A stretch of 14,536 nt of DNA from Limisphaerales bacterium (lineage in GTDB: Bacteria; Verrucomicrobiota; Verrucomicrobiia; Limisphaerales; UBA11358). Location: positions 1 through 14,536 of the forward strand of contig PKZR01000036.1 in NCBI GenBank assembly GCA_003133815.1. The letters are read 5' to 3'. The position numbers and the translations under genes are program-made. Positions 6,043 to 14,398 of the stretch are shown piece after piece (positions within the stretch are counted from its first letter, which is position 1; each line of letters opens with the position of its first letter). The notes beneath the pieces were generated by a model. It saw only the letters and a program-made list of their open reading frames with translations. It was not told the DNA's origin and searched no databases.

Positions 6043-6707
6043 TGCAAAACGGGTTCGGTTGCTTCCTGCACGTCGAAACGAATGGTGACGCGCGACGGAA
6101 AATTCGTGGGCGGTGGACGGTCAATGTTTTTAACCACATTGAAAACTTGTTTGACCGTCGCGTCCCATTTCTCCTCGCCGGAACCTTTGAGCCAAGTGGG
6201 ATTTTCTATGTTGCCCTGTCTGTCCACGCTCACGGCAACTTCAGCCACAAAATCGTCATCCGACTCGTCATCCGGTCGGTTCCATTTCTGGCGCAAAACA
6301 TATTCCATATAACCTTTGTAAAGTTGCACGGGATCGGAACTGGTCTCAACGGCCTTGCCGCCGCCGAATTCAAACGACGGCAATTCGCTATTCGCCGGCG
6401 CAACCACCGACGGCGCGACGACGGGCGGTGCTTGCATCTTCGGCGCTTCGACAATCTTTGGAGTTTCAACTTTCGGCGGCTCGGTTTTCGGAGGTTCAAT
6501 CTTCGGCGGTTCCGGTTCTTTGGGTTTTTCCGGCGGCTTTTCCTTGATCATATGCACGGCAATTGTGTTCAGTTTTTTCCCAAGCAAACCTTCGCGCGCC
6601 GCAAAATAAAACAACACCAGCACCAAGACGGCGTGGAATGCGAACGAGATCATCAAGTTCACTCTCGACGAGTTCTTCGTTTTGCGCGGTTTGGATTGCG
6701 GCAGCAT
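6039..6707 (-). CDS. tonB: TonB-family energy transducer
   Basis: The 222-aa protein has an N-terminal membrane anchor (17-36) with S-x3-H spacing (Ser21, His25), as in the functional Ser16-His20 motif of E. coli TonB. A proline-lysine-glutamate linker follows (57-105, repeated EPPK and similar units) that would span the periplasm. The C-terminal domain (about 125-215) has the TonB C-terminal style: QLYKGYMEYVLRQKWNRP and VSVDRQGNIENP. TonB links the ExbB/ExbD motor to outer-membrane receptors. It starts 2 bases after the first exbD stop codon and overlaps the second exbD by 4 bases, so all are one operon. No TonB-dependent receptor is in this window, so its substrate is unknown. Confidence 0.93.
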   Translation of the reverse strand: MLPQSKPRKTKNSSRVNLMISFAFHAVLVLVLFYFAAREGLLGKKLNTIAVHMIKEKPPEKPKEPEPPKIEPPKTEPPKVETPKIVEAPKMQAPPVVAPSVVAPANSELPSFEFGGGKAVETSSDPVQLYKGYMEYVLRQKWNRPDDESDDDFVAEVAVSVDRQGNIENPTWLKGSGEEKWDATVKQVFNVVKNIDRPPPTNFPSRVTIRFDVQEATEPVLQ

Positions 6708-6708
6708 T

Positions 6709-7119
6709 TTATTTTAACGGGTCGGTCGCCAAATCCACTTTCGGCACGTTCGCCTGCTGGCAGACATCCAGCACGGCGCGGATTTGTTTATACTTCGTGT
6801 GTGCGTCGCCGCGCACGATCACGTTCAAATCAGGATCGTCCGTTCGCAGGCTGATGAGCGTCTGCAACATCTCCGACGCATCGGCGATTTTCTTTTTGTT
6901 CAGATACAACGTGCCGTCGCCTTGCACGGTAATGTAATTGGCCTTGCGCGGCGGGTCTTTCAACTGCCGTGCGGCGGTCGGCAGTTTCAAATCCAGATCA
7001 TTCACCGGCGGGATCGTCGTGATGATGAAAATCACCAGCAACACGAATCCCAAGTCGAGCAGCGGAGTGATGTTCAACTCCGTCAGCGAATGGTGGACTG
7101 AACGCGAACACTTTTTCAT
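6709..7119 (-). CDS. exbD: ExbD/TolR-type biopolymer transporter, first copy
   Basis: The 136-aa protein has the ExbD architecture: N-terminal basic segment, one membrane helix with LNITPLLDLGFVLLVIFI and the key Asp22, and a periplasmic domain ending in CQQANVPKVDLATDP. The start at 7119 lies 3 bases after the exbB stop codon and the tonB start follows its stop with one base between, so the order exbB-exbD-tonB-exbD is a compact operon. It forms the ion-conducting motor with ExbB. Confidence 0.94.
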   Translation of the reverse strand: MKKCSRSVHHSLTELNITPLLDLGFVLLVIFIITTIPPVNDLDLKLPTAARQLKDPPRKANYITVQGDGTLYLNKKKIADASEMLQTLISLRTDDPDLNVIVRGDAHTKYKQIRAVLDVCQQANVPKVDLATDPLK

Positions 7120-7122
7120 GGG

Positions 7123-7905
7123 TCAAATGGCCGGTGTATTTTCTTTCAGTTCAGTGCGCGTCAAAGCCGTCGCGATTTTGTCTTCCAGATCACGGTTGTC
7201 CACATAAGCGTGTTCGATTTGCGTGGCAAAACGTGCGGCGTAGCCATCCAGTTCCTGCGTGATGGAGCGAATGGTCGTGACCATGAAGTTGTAGGCGAAC
7301 ATCGCCGGAATCGCGACGAGCAATCCCGTGACCGTCGCGACCAATGCAGCCGCAACGCCCGGAGCCATTGCCGTCAACGTCGCCGCTTTCGATTCAGCAA
7401 TTCCTGCAAATGTTGACATAACCCCCCAGACCGTTCCGAGCAATCCGATGAACGGGCCTCCCGCCACGGCAGTGGACAAAACAATCATGCCTTTTTCCAA
7501 CGACATCGCCTGCGCCGCCGCCGCTTCTTCCAAAACCACCTTCACCGCCTCGAACGAACTGGTGCTGATGCGGCGTTCGCCTTTCACGGTCACGGGATTT
7601 TTTTCCAATTGATAAGCCAGTTCCTCCGCGCCGCGTTCATAAAGCGCGTAAGCGGGCGCACCATCGAACAACTCGCCGCGTTTCTTGATGTCCAGCGGGT
7701 CGCGCGTCGAGGCGTAGGCGTCAAAAAACTTTTTTGCCGCATTGCGCGCAATTAGCAATTGCCGGAATTTGGTCAGGATAATCGTCCAGCTAAACAGGGA
7801 TAAAATCAGCAGCACCAGAACCGTGATTTTGCCTTCCGTCGTCGCGTTCTCGATCGCATACACCGCCGCGTTCGCGGCCAGCATGGGTTGAATGAAAGTG
7901 GTCAT
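7123..7905 (-). CDS. exbB: MotA/TolQ/ExbB proton channel family protein
   Basis: The 260-aa protein has three membrane helices at about 27-46, 140-166 and 185-210, with a large cytoplasmic loop between the first and second, as in ExbB/TolQ. The family signatures are visible: GGPFIGLLGTVWGVMSTFAG (149-168) and APGVAAALVATVTGLLVAIP (181-200). It forms the pentameric channel around ExbD and powers TonB. The start is the ATG at 7905. There is no Shine-Dalgarno-like site; the 62-base leader after the exoprotein gene is very A-rich on the coding strand. The gap is short and has no visible terminator, so read-through from the secretion locus is possible. Confidence 0.95.
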   Translation of the reverse strand: MTTFIQPMLAANAAVYAIENATTEGKITVLVLLILSLFSWTIILTKFRQLLIARNAAKKFFDAYASTRDPLDIKKRGELFDGAPAYALYERGAEELAYQLEKNPVTVKGERRISTSSFEAVKVVLEEAAAAQAMSLEKGMIVLSTAVAGGPFIGLLGTVWGVMSTFAGIAESKAATLTAMAPGVAAALVATVTGLLVAIPAMFAYNFMVTTIRSITQELDGYAARFATQIEHAYVDNRDLEDKIATALTRTELKENTPAI

Positions 7906-7967
7906 GGAATATTTTTTGGTTCAGTTTTGAGTTTTATTTTTTGTTTCGGGACAAATTTGAAATTGTT

Positions 7968-10900
7968 TTAATTCTTCTGCGGCAAAATCACCGTCACGCG
8001 GCTTACTTTTTGCGCCAGCGCGATGCCTTTGTTTTTCTTCTTCTGCTCTTCCACGTCATCCTGACTGTCGTCTTTGGAAGTTGCGGCATTGGCGTTGTCG
8101 GTGGTTTGTGAAATGTTTTGCGTCCCGCTTGATTGCGGAATGCCGATGGTCGCGCCGCTGGCGTCGCCTGAAGTCGAGACGGAACCGGAGAGCAGGCTGG
8201 CGGTGATTTCTCCACCGCTGACCGACACGTTTTCCCCGCCCACGATCGTGCCTGACACGGAGCCGCCCGCAGAAACGGAAACGGTCGTTGAACCGACGAT
8301 GGTTCCGCTGAAATTATCCCCGGCGTTGATGGCAACCGAGCCGCTGCCTACAAAAATCCCTGAAATGTTGCCGCCAGCCGTTGTGCGGATGTTGGATCCG
8401 ATGACGCCTGAATTGCCGGCGGAAATATCATTGCCGGCATCCAGTTCGATGAAATTGGCCGGGCTGACGATGTGGTTGAATGGAATCTGCTCGATGCCGC
8501 CGAGGTTCGCATTGATGTTGCCGTGCAGTGCCTGAACAGTGACATTTCCGACGCCGATGATGGAAGCGCCGTCGGTGATGGCCATGATGCCGCTGCCGCC
8601 GATGTCCCGGCCTGTGGCCAGCGTCGTCACGTTGCCGTTCGCGTCCAAATGAAGTTCGGTTTGAACTTCCACGTCTCCGATGCCGCCCGAACCGGCATTC
8701 ACATCGCCGTTTTGGGAAATGACGGTGACATTCCCGCCGTCATACGCGGCGATGCGGGAACCGTTCACGTCAACGTCGCCGCCGACGGTCACGGAAATAT
8801 TGCCGTCGCTGGTCGTAAAAATTCCGCGCGGCACATTGTTCGCCTCGCCAAACAGCGATTGCAAACCCAAGTCAAGCGTCCCGCCGACGATCAATTGGAT
8901 TCCACCCAGCCAGCCGGAATTTCCGATGGCGGTCGTAGTCATTTCCAAGTTGCCGGAGAGATTGATATCCAGAGACGCGCCATCAATGGCAATCGTGGAC
9001 AATTCGGGCAGGAATTTTTGATTGACCTGGATTCCGGCGGACGTGCCTAAATCCATGTTCTGCGCGGTGATGTTGAACTGGCCCGGGCCGTTGAGCGAAA
9101 TGCCACTGCCGCTGGCCTGAACGCCCTGGCTTTGTGCAAAGAGCGCTGCGATGGCTGATTGTTGGTCTGAAGTAAGGGGAATGGACTGTGTCTGACCGTT
9201 GACGACGAGGGTCGGGTTTTGCAAGAACGCCAAATCTTGTGAATTCATCTGCCCGCGATAAGAAAGCAAACCGGTGTTGGGATCGTAGGCCAGAAATTCG
9301 GTCGCCGAGGGATCCGTGCTGATGCTGGTGTCGAATATTTCCGCCGGCAGCGGAGCGGCATTGTAATTGTTCAGGCTGACCGAGGTGACGAGACCCTTGT
9401 AAACAATGTCACCCAAAACATTAATGCTGGTGGCGCTTCCGATTCCCGCTGCGGCAAGGTTTTGTCCGCTGAAATTAAAATTGTAGGTGCCATAAATATT
9501 CTGGCCGTTGAGCGCGGTGAAAGGCTGCGCCCCTGCGACGGTGATGTCCGCAAATGTCGGCACGACGAGACTGAAATTGGCGATGCTGCCTGCAACATCC
9601 AAAATCACAGGGTCTGAATCATTCAAGTGCAGCGGCGTCACAGCGTGACCGCTGGCGAAAGTTGCAAAGCCCGGAAGTCCGCTGTCAGACATCGTGATGC
9701 CGGTGGGAACGGTGTTGTTGATCACGCCGGTAAAATTTCCGCCGTCGGTGATGTTCAACGATCCTTGGATGGATGGGTAAAGAATGAGCGACGAGTCCAG
9801 CGTGATGCCACCCGTGCCCGCCATTAGCGATAATATCGACGGGTAAATCGCGGTGTTGTCCGATTCACCTTTGAAACGGAACAACGTGCCGTTGCCCAAT
9901 GTCAGGGAATTCCCGGCCCAAAACGAAGCTGCGGAATCGAGGGCGTAATTGAAAAGATTGCCGGACTTGGGAGTTGGCGAAGTGATGGTTCCGGCGCTGT
10001 CAATGTTGCCGACAAAGGTGCTGGCCGGAATTCGTATGGAGTTGGCGTTGAAAGTGCCATTGGGATTGTTGACCTCGGTGACATATAAATCCCGCGCGGC
10101 GAACACCTGCCAGTTTCCCGAAATCAAACTGAGGTTCACGCCCTGTTGAATCGTGCCGATGTCAGCAGCCGGATTGTTGATGGTGACATTGTTGTTGTCA
10201 TCAAGCGAAACACCCGCTTCCAGCCTGCCCGTGCCGTCGCTCACGAGAAAATTGCCCGTGATCAGATTACCCGCAATCACCGTCACGTCGCCACCGCCGT
10301 ATGCGCCGGAAGCGCCCGGAGTTGTTGACGATGTCGTGCGCGTTTGTGGAATACTGATCACATCATCGCCCGCATCCAGCGTGACATTCCCGCCTGAGAT
10401 GGTGGAAATACCGCCGACATTGTTGCCGAGACTCAATCCATTATTGCCGATGGAATAACCCGTATAATTTTGTCCGGCATTGATATCGCCATACTGGGCG
10501 GTCGCATAAATATTTCCGCCGGCCGCCGTGTTGATGTAAGCGCCGATGCCGGGATTAAAATAATCAGGATTCCCCACCTGCACACTTGCCGCAGCGAATA
10601 GATTTATGTCGCCGTCCTGCGTTTGAATGTAGGAATCGCCATCCAGAAAAATTAAATCGCTGCCTGATGCCGGCGCGGGCTGCGAGATTGTGGGAACAAA
10701 TCCCGCGCCAGCTACAAGATTTACGTTCCAATTGTTGCCGGCCACAAGACTGGAGCCGTCATCAATGGTGATGTTGTTGCCAGCCTGCAAATGCAGTGTG
10801 GTCGGCGCACCGGGATCGTTCAGGTTCCAGCCTGTTTGCAGTTCGATGTTGTCAGCGGCAAACAATGCGATCTGCGAATAGTTTGCGAGATCGTTCACAT

Positions 10901-12035
10901 TGAAGTTCACGTCCAGCACGCTGTTATTATTTACCGTGACCGTTGAAGTGGCGGTTGGATTTTGCGAAAGCGTGATGTCAAATGGATTGATTAGAAGATT
11001 GTCCTGCGCCGCAAAATTTGGAGCGGTCAGATTGTCTATGCCTGACTGAATGTTGTTCGCACTCACGCCGGTTCCGAAAATTTCCACGAAGCCGTCCGGT
11101 CCGCCCGATTGTCCAGCGACATTGATTTGCGATGTCGGCGTGTCGGCAAATGAATTTCCTGAATCGAGCACCACGATTCCGCCGGGGCTTGCGCCGCCTG
11201 CGGTCGAATCGCCTTTTGCAGAAATGCTGGAGTCGGCACCAAGAATTAGGCTGTCCCTCGCCACCAGTTCAATGACGCCGTTCACATTTTGCACCGAATC
11301 CGCCTGAACCAATCCGTTTTGATTCACCACCTGTGCCTGAAGCGCAATCGTTCCGGCATCGGCGGTGATCTGGCCGAAATTATTCACCGAGCCGGAAGGC
11401 AATCTGACAACGCTGCTGAAACCGCGTCCATCGGCGCGCTCGTTCAATAACACTTCCTGTCCAGCATAAAGGCCGACATCGCCGCCGGGCGCGGAAAGGC
11501 TGCCATGGTTTTCAACATCTTCGGCGATGAGATACAGGGATTTTCCCGAGCCGACGCTGATCTGCCCATAATTGACAATGCTCTTGGACGGCGGCATTCC
11601 AGTAAATGTCCACGCCGTCCCCGCGCCGAAGTCCGGCGACAGCGGCGCGGTGGTGGCGATGAAACTTCCGCCAACGCTGACCATCGAGTTTGGGCCGAAA
11701 TAAAATCCGTTCGCGTTGGCAAGGATGACCGTGCCGTTCGCGTTGAGATTTCCAAAAATCTGCGACGCGTTGGCGCCACCAATCTGGTTGATGACGACAG
11801 AATTTACCGACGGCTGAAGGAAAGTCGTCGTCTCACCGGCTTGGATGTCAAAATTGCCCCAGTTCAAAAACGCCACCGGGCTGGTGGTGGTGATGTTGAG
11901 TTGCGAACCGTTTGGCTGCGGGGGGAGGGCTGAACCGCTGACGACGGTCATGCCCGTCGGGTTGGCGAACAGCAAATGATTCGCGCCGAAAATCAACGCG
12001 GCCACGAGCCGTAATTTTTTGAGTTGAAATTTCAT
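7968..12035 (-). CDS. Filamentous haemagglutinin-type TpsA exoprotein
   Basis: The 1355-aa protein begins with a signal peptide (basic KKLR, hydrophobic core LVAALIFGANHLLF, likely cut after Ala24). It is followed by a two-partner secretion domain (about 25-150) with features such as FLNWGNFDIQAGETTTFLQP, then ASQIFGNLNANGTVILANANG and FYFGPNSMVSVGGSF. NANG takes the place of the usual NPNG. The bulk is Gly/Asn/Asp-rich and repetitive, typical of a right-handed beta-helix displayed at or released from the surface. Residues 1220-1273 form three 18-residue repeats. The end is a charged patch (DDSQDDVEEQKKKNKG) followed by a strand, SRVTVILPQK. I chose the ATG at 12035, which gives a proper signal peptide; the open frame extends to 12122 inside tpsB. 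It starts 7 bases after the tpsB stop codon, its dedicated exporter. The role may be adhesion or surface coating; the ligand is unknown. Confidence 0.9.
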   Translation of the reverse strand: MKFQLKKLRLVAALIFGANHLLFANPTGMTVVSGSALPPQPNGSQLNITTTSPVAFLNWGNFDIQAGETTTFLQPSVNSVVINQIGGANASQIFGNLNANGTVILANANGFYFGPNSMVSVGGSFIATTAPLSPDFGAGTAWTFTGMPPSKSIVNYGQISVGSGKSLYLIAEDVENHGSLSAPGGDVGLYAGQEVLLNERADGRGFSSVVRLPSGSVNNFGQITADAGTIALQAQVVNQNGLVQADSVQNVNGVIELVARDSLILGADSSISAKGDSTAGGASPGGIVVLDSGNSFADTPTSQINVAGQSGGPDGFVEIFGTGVSANNIQSGIDNLTAPNFAAQDNLLINPFDITLSQNPTATSTVTVNNNSVLDVNFNVNDLANYSQIALFAADNIELQTGWNLNDPGAPTTLHLQAGNNITIDDGSSLVAGNNWNVNLVAGAGFVPTISQPAPASGSDLIFLDGDSYIQTQDGDINLFAAASVQVGNPDYFNPGIGAYINTAAGGNIYATAQYGDINAGQNYTGYSIGNNGLSLGNNVGGISTISGGNVTLDAGDDVISIPQTRTTSSTTPGASGAYGGGDVTVIAGNLITGNFLVSDGTGRLEAGVSLDDNNNVTINNPAADIGTIQQGVNLSLISGNWQVFAARDLYVTEVNNPNGTFNANSIRIPASTFVGNIDSAGTITSPTPKSGNLFNYALDSAASFWAGNSLTLGNGTLFRFKGESDNTAIYPSILSLMAGTGGITLDSSLILYPSIQGSLNITDGGNFTGVINNTVPTGITMSDSGLPGFATFASGHAVTPLHLNDSDPVILDVAGSIANFSLVVPTFADITVAGAQPFTALNGQNIYGTYNFNFSGQNLAAAGIGSATSINVLGDIVYKGLVTSVSLNNYNAAPLPAEIFDTSISTDPSATEFLAYDPNTGLLSYRGQMNSQDLAFLQNPTLVVNGQTQSIPLTSDQQSAIAALFAQSQGVQASGSGISLNGPGQFNITAQNMDLGTSAGIQVNQKFLPELSTIAIDGASLDINLSGNLEMTTTAIGNSGWLGGIQLIVGGTLDLGLQSLFGEANNVPRGIFTTSDGNISVTVGGDVDVNGSRIAAYDGGNVTVISQNGDVNAGSGGIGDVEVQTELHLDANGNVTTLATGRDIGGSGIMAITDGASIIGVGNVTVQALHGNINANLGGIEQIPFNHIVSPANFIELDAGNDISAGNSGVIGSNIRTTAGGNISGIFVGSGSVAINAGDNFSGTIVGSTTVSVSAGGSVSGTIVGGENVSVSGGEITASLLSGSVSTSGDASGATIGIPQSSGTQNISQTTDNANAATSKDDSQDDVEEQKKKNKGIALAQKVSRVTVILPQKN
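8217..8378 (-). repeat. Three 18-residue beta-helix repeats near the exoprotein C-terminus
   Basis: Residues 1220-1273 divide into AGGNISGIFVGSGSVAIN, AGDNFSGTIVGSTTVSVS and AGGSVSGTIVGGENVSVS, each exactly 18 residues (54 bases). A fourth, degraded unit (GGEITASLLSGSVSTS) follows. The regular pattern of small and aliphatic residues suggests one coil per repeat in a beta-helix. Confidence 0.7.
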
Positions 12036-12042
12036 GGCGCGT

Positions 12043-14262
12043 TCAGAATTGAACCCCGACGTTAAAATAAACCTGCGCGCTGCCAGCCGTGGTCGTGGCC
12101 GAGTCAAGCAACGCCCACGCAAGCGCGAGCCGCGCGCTCAAATGTTCGCCCGCCGTGAAAAAAAATCCGAGTCCCGTGCCCCATTGCGTGAATGAAAGAG
12201 GTTCTGTCGCGGGACGGTCCATCAAAAACGTCTGGCCGTAATCCATGAACCACGAGCAGCGCACTTCGGCGGGAATGTCGCCGCTTCGCGCCGGAAAATA
12301 ACCGACGTTGATCGGCGGGGCGCGAAGATCAAAGAGCGCGCGCCAGCCGGTGTCGCCGTAACTGGATCCCTCCTGATAGCCGCGCACGCCGGATGTGCCG
12401 CCGAGTCCGAACTGCTCATTGTTGATGAGCGCCTCGCTCGCCCACTGGCCGTTGAGATTTAGCAGCGCCGACCAGTCGCACGGCAACTTTTGCTGGCGGA
12501 CCAGACCGGCGTTGATGGTCGTGTAATTGCCGCCCGCCTGCGTTGAACCGGCGATTTCTTGAAAATTTTTCTGCGCGGATGCGAACGATGATAGGAAGAC
12601 ACTCTGATTGTAATTGAAGCTAAAACTGCCTTGCGAATCCTGCCGCGAACCAGACCATCCGAACGACAGCGGCACATAGGTGACTGTGTTCAATCCATTT
12701 TGCGGCAACGGAACCGTGTCGGAATATGTCAGCACCGGCGGCGAGTTGGTGTCGGAATCATCAAACTGCTGCACCGTGGTGTAGTTGGTGTGATACGTCC
12801 ACATCTGATAGCTTTTTACGTCAAACCCGGCGCTCACCGAGGACTGGATGCCTGCCAATTGCGGAAGCGGATAAATTAATTTTTCACCCACGTTCCAGGT
12901 TGTGGAAGGGTCATGGTCGGTGTTCTGGTTGACTATATCGAGAGTGGCGGTGTCGGCGATTGTCTTGATTGGGCCAAAAGTGGTTCCTGTGTCCGTGGTG
13001 GAACGTGAAGCATAAACGATCAATTCGGGCCGGCCGGCCGGTGGCGGGAGACTGAATTGATGGCTGACTTCGTTGTAGCCGAAATCCACGGGCTGGCTGC
13101 CGTATTTTTGCCGGAGGCCGGTGCCGCTTCCGAATGGCATCCGATAATAAGCACTGTAACTGGCGACCGCAGGCTGGTCGTAGAATTGCGGCACGCCGCC
13201 GGGCTTCATCTGCTGCGGCGAAAAATTATAGTCAAAGCCGATCTGATGTTCGAGCTGCCAAAGGTTGTCGTATTGAACCGTCGTGTCCATCCGGAGCAGC
13301 GGTGTGCCGGGCGTGGACTTGTCGTTGACTTCGAGATGTCCGTGCAACGGCAAACGGTCTTTGACCTGCAATGTCAGGTCGCTGGTGCCGGGATCGAAGC
13401 CAGGACTGATGACGGGATAAATCTGGCGGTCCTGATTTGCATTGGCGCGGTCGAGTTCGGGCTGGAACCATTTTGTGTTGAGCAAAATGTTTGTTTCGAG
13501 GCTCGGCAGCGCGCATTGCACATTGTCGGAGCTGAAGTAGCGGTTTCCTTCAATTTGAATTGCGGCAAGCCTGCCTTCGACCACTTTCACGCGTACGATG
13601 CCGTTCGTCAGTTTCTGCTGCGGCAGGGTGACGCTGACTGTCACGAAGCCAAGGTCACGATAAAGCAATTGCAGACCCACCAAGCCTTCCCGCACCCGTG
13701 CGAAATCCACCGTGCCGATGCAGTTGGTCAGCACGCCAAATTTTCGCGGCGGCAAAACCGTGTTGCCTTCGATACGATAACCTCGCACATCAAACGTCTG
13801 TTTTTTTTCCGGCGCGATGAACAAGTTCGTGATGTCCGCTTCCAAATTGGAAACGGCATTTGTGACGGCGGCCTGCTCCACGACCCTGATGCGCACTAGG
13901 CCGTTGGTTATTTTCTGGTCGGGCAAAGTGACGTTCAGATTTGAAAAACCAAGCTCGTCAAAACGGCCCTGCAATTTGTTCAGTCCCTCCCGCAGGCGCT
14001 TAGAATCCACGTTGCCGGTGTAATTCGAGAGCATTCCGAATTCTTCAGGCGACAACACAGTGCTGCCTTCGAATCGATAAGTGCGCACGTCGATTGACGG
14101 CAGCAGATTGACCGGCACATTGGTGGCCAGTGGCGCGGCAAAAAGATTTTCAATGACCGCAGGCGAATTGTCATCCTCGGCCCGGGCGTCGGAATTTCGC
14201 AGCGATGCGGTCATGAGCATGATCAGAACCAGATGTTTGAGGTTTTTCAGGCTAATCAGCAT
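12043..14262 (-). CDS. TpsB/FhaC/ShlB-type outer-membrane transporter with three POTRA domains
   Basis: The 739-aa Omp85-superfamily protein exports the TpsA exoprotein across the outer membrane. A signal peptide (MLISLKNLKH then LVLIMLMTAS, likely cut after ARA at residue 28) is followed by three POTRA-like modules (about 57-129, 157-230 and 231-303) and a 16-strand-type barrel (about 310-739). The VRGY motif of the conserved L6 loop is at 626-629 and the last residue is Phe, as in outer-membrane barrels. Classic FhaC has two POTRAs; here the first module is duplicated (about 41 of 71 identical by hand count, exact 100-residue period). The start is the ATG at 14262, which gives a compact signal peptide; a TTG at 14283 is the alternative. 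The tpsA gene begins 7 bases after the stop codon. Confidence 0.92.
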   Translation of the reverse strand: MLISLKNLKHLVLIMLMTASLRNSDARAEDDNSPAVIENLFAAPLATNVPVNLLPSIDVRTYRFEGSTVLSPEEFGMLSNYTGNVDSKRLREGLNKLQGRFDELGFSNLNVTLPDQKITNGLVRIRVVEQAAVTNAVSNLEADITNLFIAPEKKQTFDVRGYRIEGNTVLPPRKFGVLTNCIGTVDFARVREGLVGLQLLYRDLGFVTVSVTLPQQKLTNGIVRVKVVEGRLAAIQIEGNRYFSSDNVQCALPSLETNILLNTKWFQPELDRANANQDRQIYPVISPGFDPGTSDLTLQVKDRLPLHGHLEVNDKSTPGTPLLRMDTTVQYDNLWQLEHQIGFDYNFSPQQMKPGGVPQFYDQPAVASYSAYYRMPFGSGTGLRQKYGSQPVDFGYNEVSHQFSLPPPAGRPELIVYASRSTTDTGTTFGPIKTIADTATLDIVNQNTDHDPSTTWNVGEKLIYPLPQLAGIQSSVSAGFDVKSYQMWTYHTNYTTVQQFDDSDTNSPPVLTYSDTVPLPQNGLNTVTYVPLSFGWSGSRQDSQGSFSFNYNQSVFLSSFASAQKNFQEIAGSTQAGGNYTTINAGLVRQQKLPCDWSALLNLNGQWASEALINNEQFGLGGTSGVRGYQEGSSYGDTGWRALFDLRAPPINVGYFPARSGDIPAEVRCSWFMDYGQTFLMDRPATEPLSFTQWGTGLGFFFTAGEHLSARLALAWALLDSATTTAGSAQVYFNVGVQF
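13576..14088 (-). repeat. Tandemly duplicated POTRA module in the TpsB transporter
   Basis: Residues 59-129 (13876-14088) and 159-229 (13576-13788) align without gaps. Shared signatures include YR-x-EG-x-TVL, REGL-x-x-LQ, LGF, VTLP-x-QK and TNG-x-VR. By hand I count about 41 identities in 71. The two lie exactly 100 residues (300 bases) apart, joined by linkers of about 30 residues. This is a protein-level duplication that has since diverged. Confidence 0.8.
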
Positions 14263-14312
14263 GTTTCCATGGCAAAATTTCAATCACCTGCGTGATCATC
14301 ATTTAATCAATT

Positions 14313-14341
14313 GACCGGCGCGGAAAAAATCCGCGCCGGTC
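14313..14341 (-). terminator. Perfect 11-bp inverted repeat, possible terminator between gene units
   Basis: GACCGGCGCGG (14313-14323) and CCGCGCCGGTC (14331-14341) are perfect inverted repeats around a 7-base A/T loop. It lies between the stop codon of the partial gene (14399) and the tpsB start (14262), so it is well placed to end transcription of the upstream gene. Neither strand has a proper U-run after the stem, so it is a non-canonical terminator, a transcript-stabilising hairpin or an operator-like palindrome. Confidence 0.45.
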
Positions 14342-14398
14342 TTTGCGACTTTCAGCTTAAAAATTTAAGCCGAATGTTTTCTTAATTCTTCGATTGGA

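Noticed and set aside
6024..6854. Plus-strand open frame (276 codons) opposite tonB and exbD
   Set aside because: The product is dominated by Arg and Phe, the mirror of the proline-lysine linker of tonB. No domain is visible.
12036..12122. Upstream extension of the exoprotein open frame
   Set aside because: The extra 29 residues are Arg-rich, lie inside tpsB and would bury the signal peptide. The ATG at 12035 gives a proper signal peptide.
13028..13044. GGCCGGCCGGCCGG-like palindromic run
   Set aside because: It lies in the tpsB barrel and simply encodes a Pro/Ala/Gly/Arg loop. GC-rich coding bias explains it.
13057..13899. Plus-strand open frame (280 codons) opposite tpsB
   Set aside because: Antisense to a well-supported Omp85-type gene; no start signal or family likeness.
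14355..14370. GCTTAAA-AA-TTTAAGC palindrome
   Set aside because: AT-rich with a two-base spacer, so it cannot form a stable hairpin. There is no evidence for an operator.
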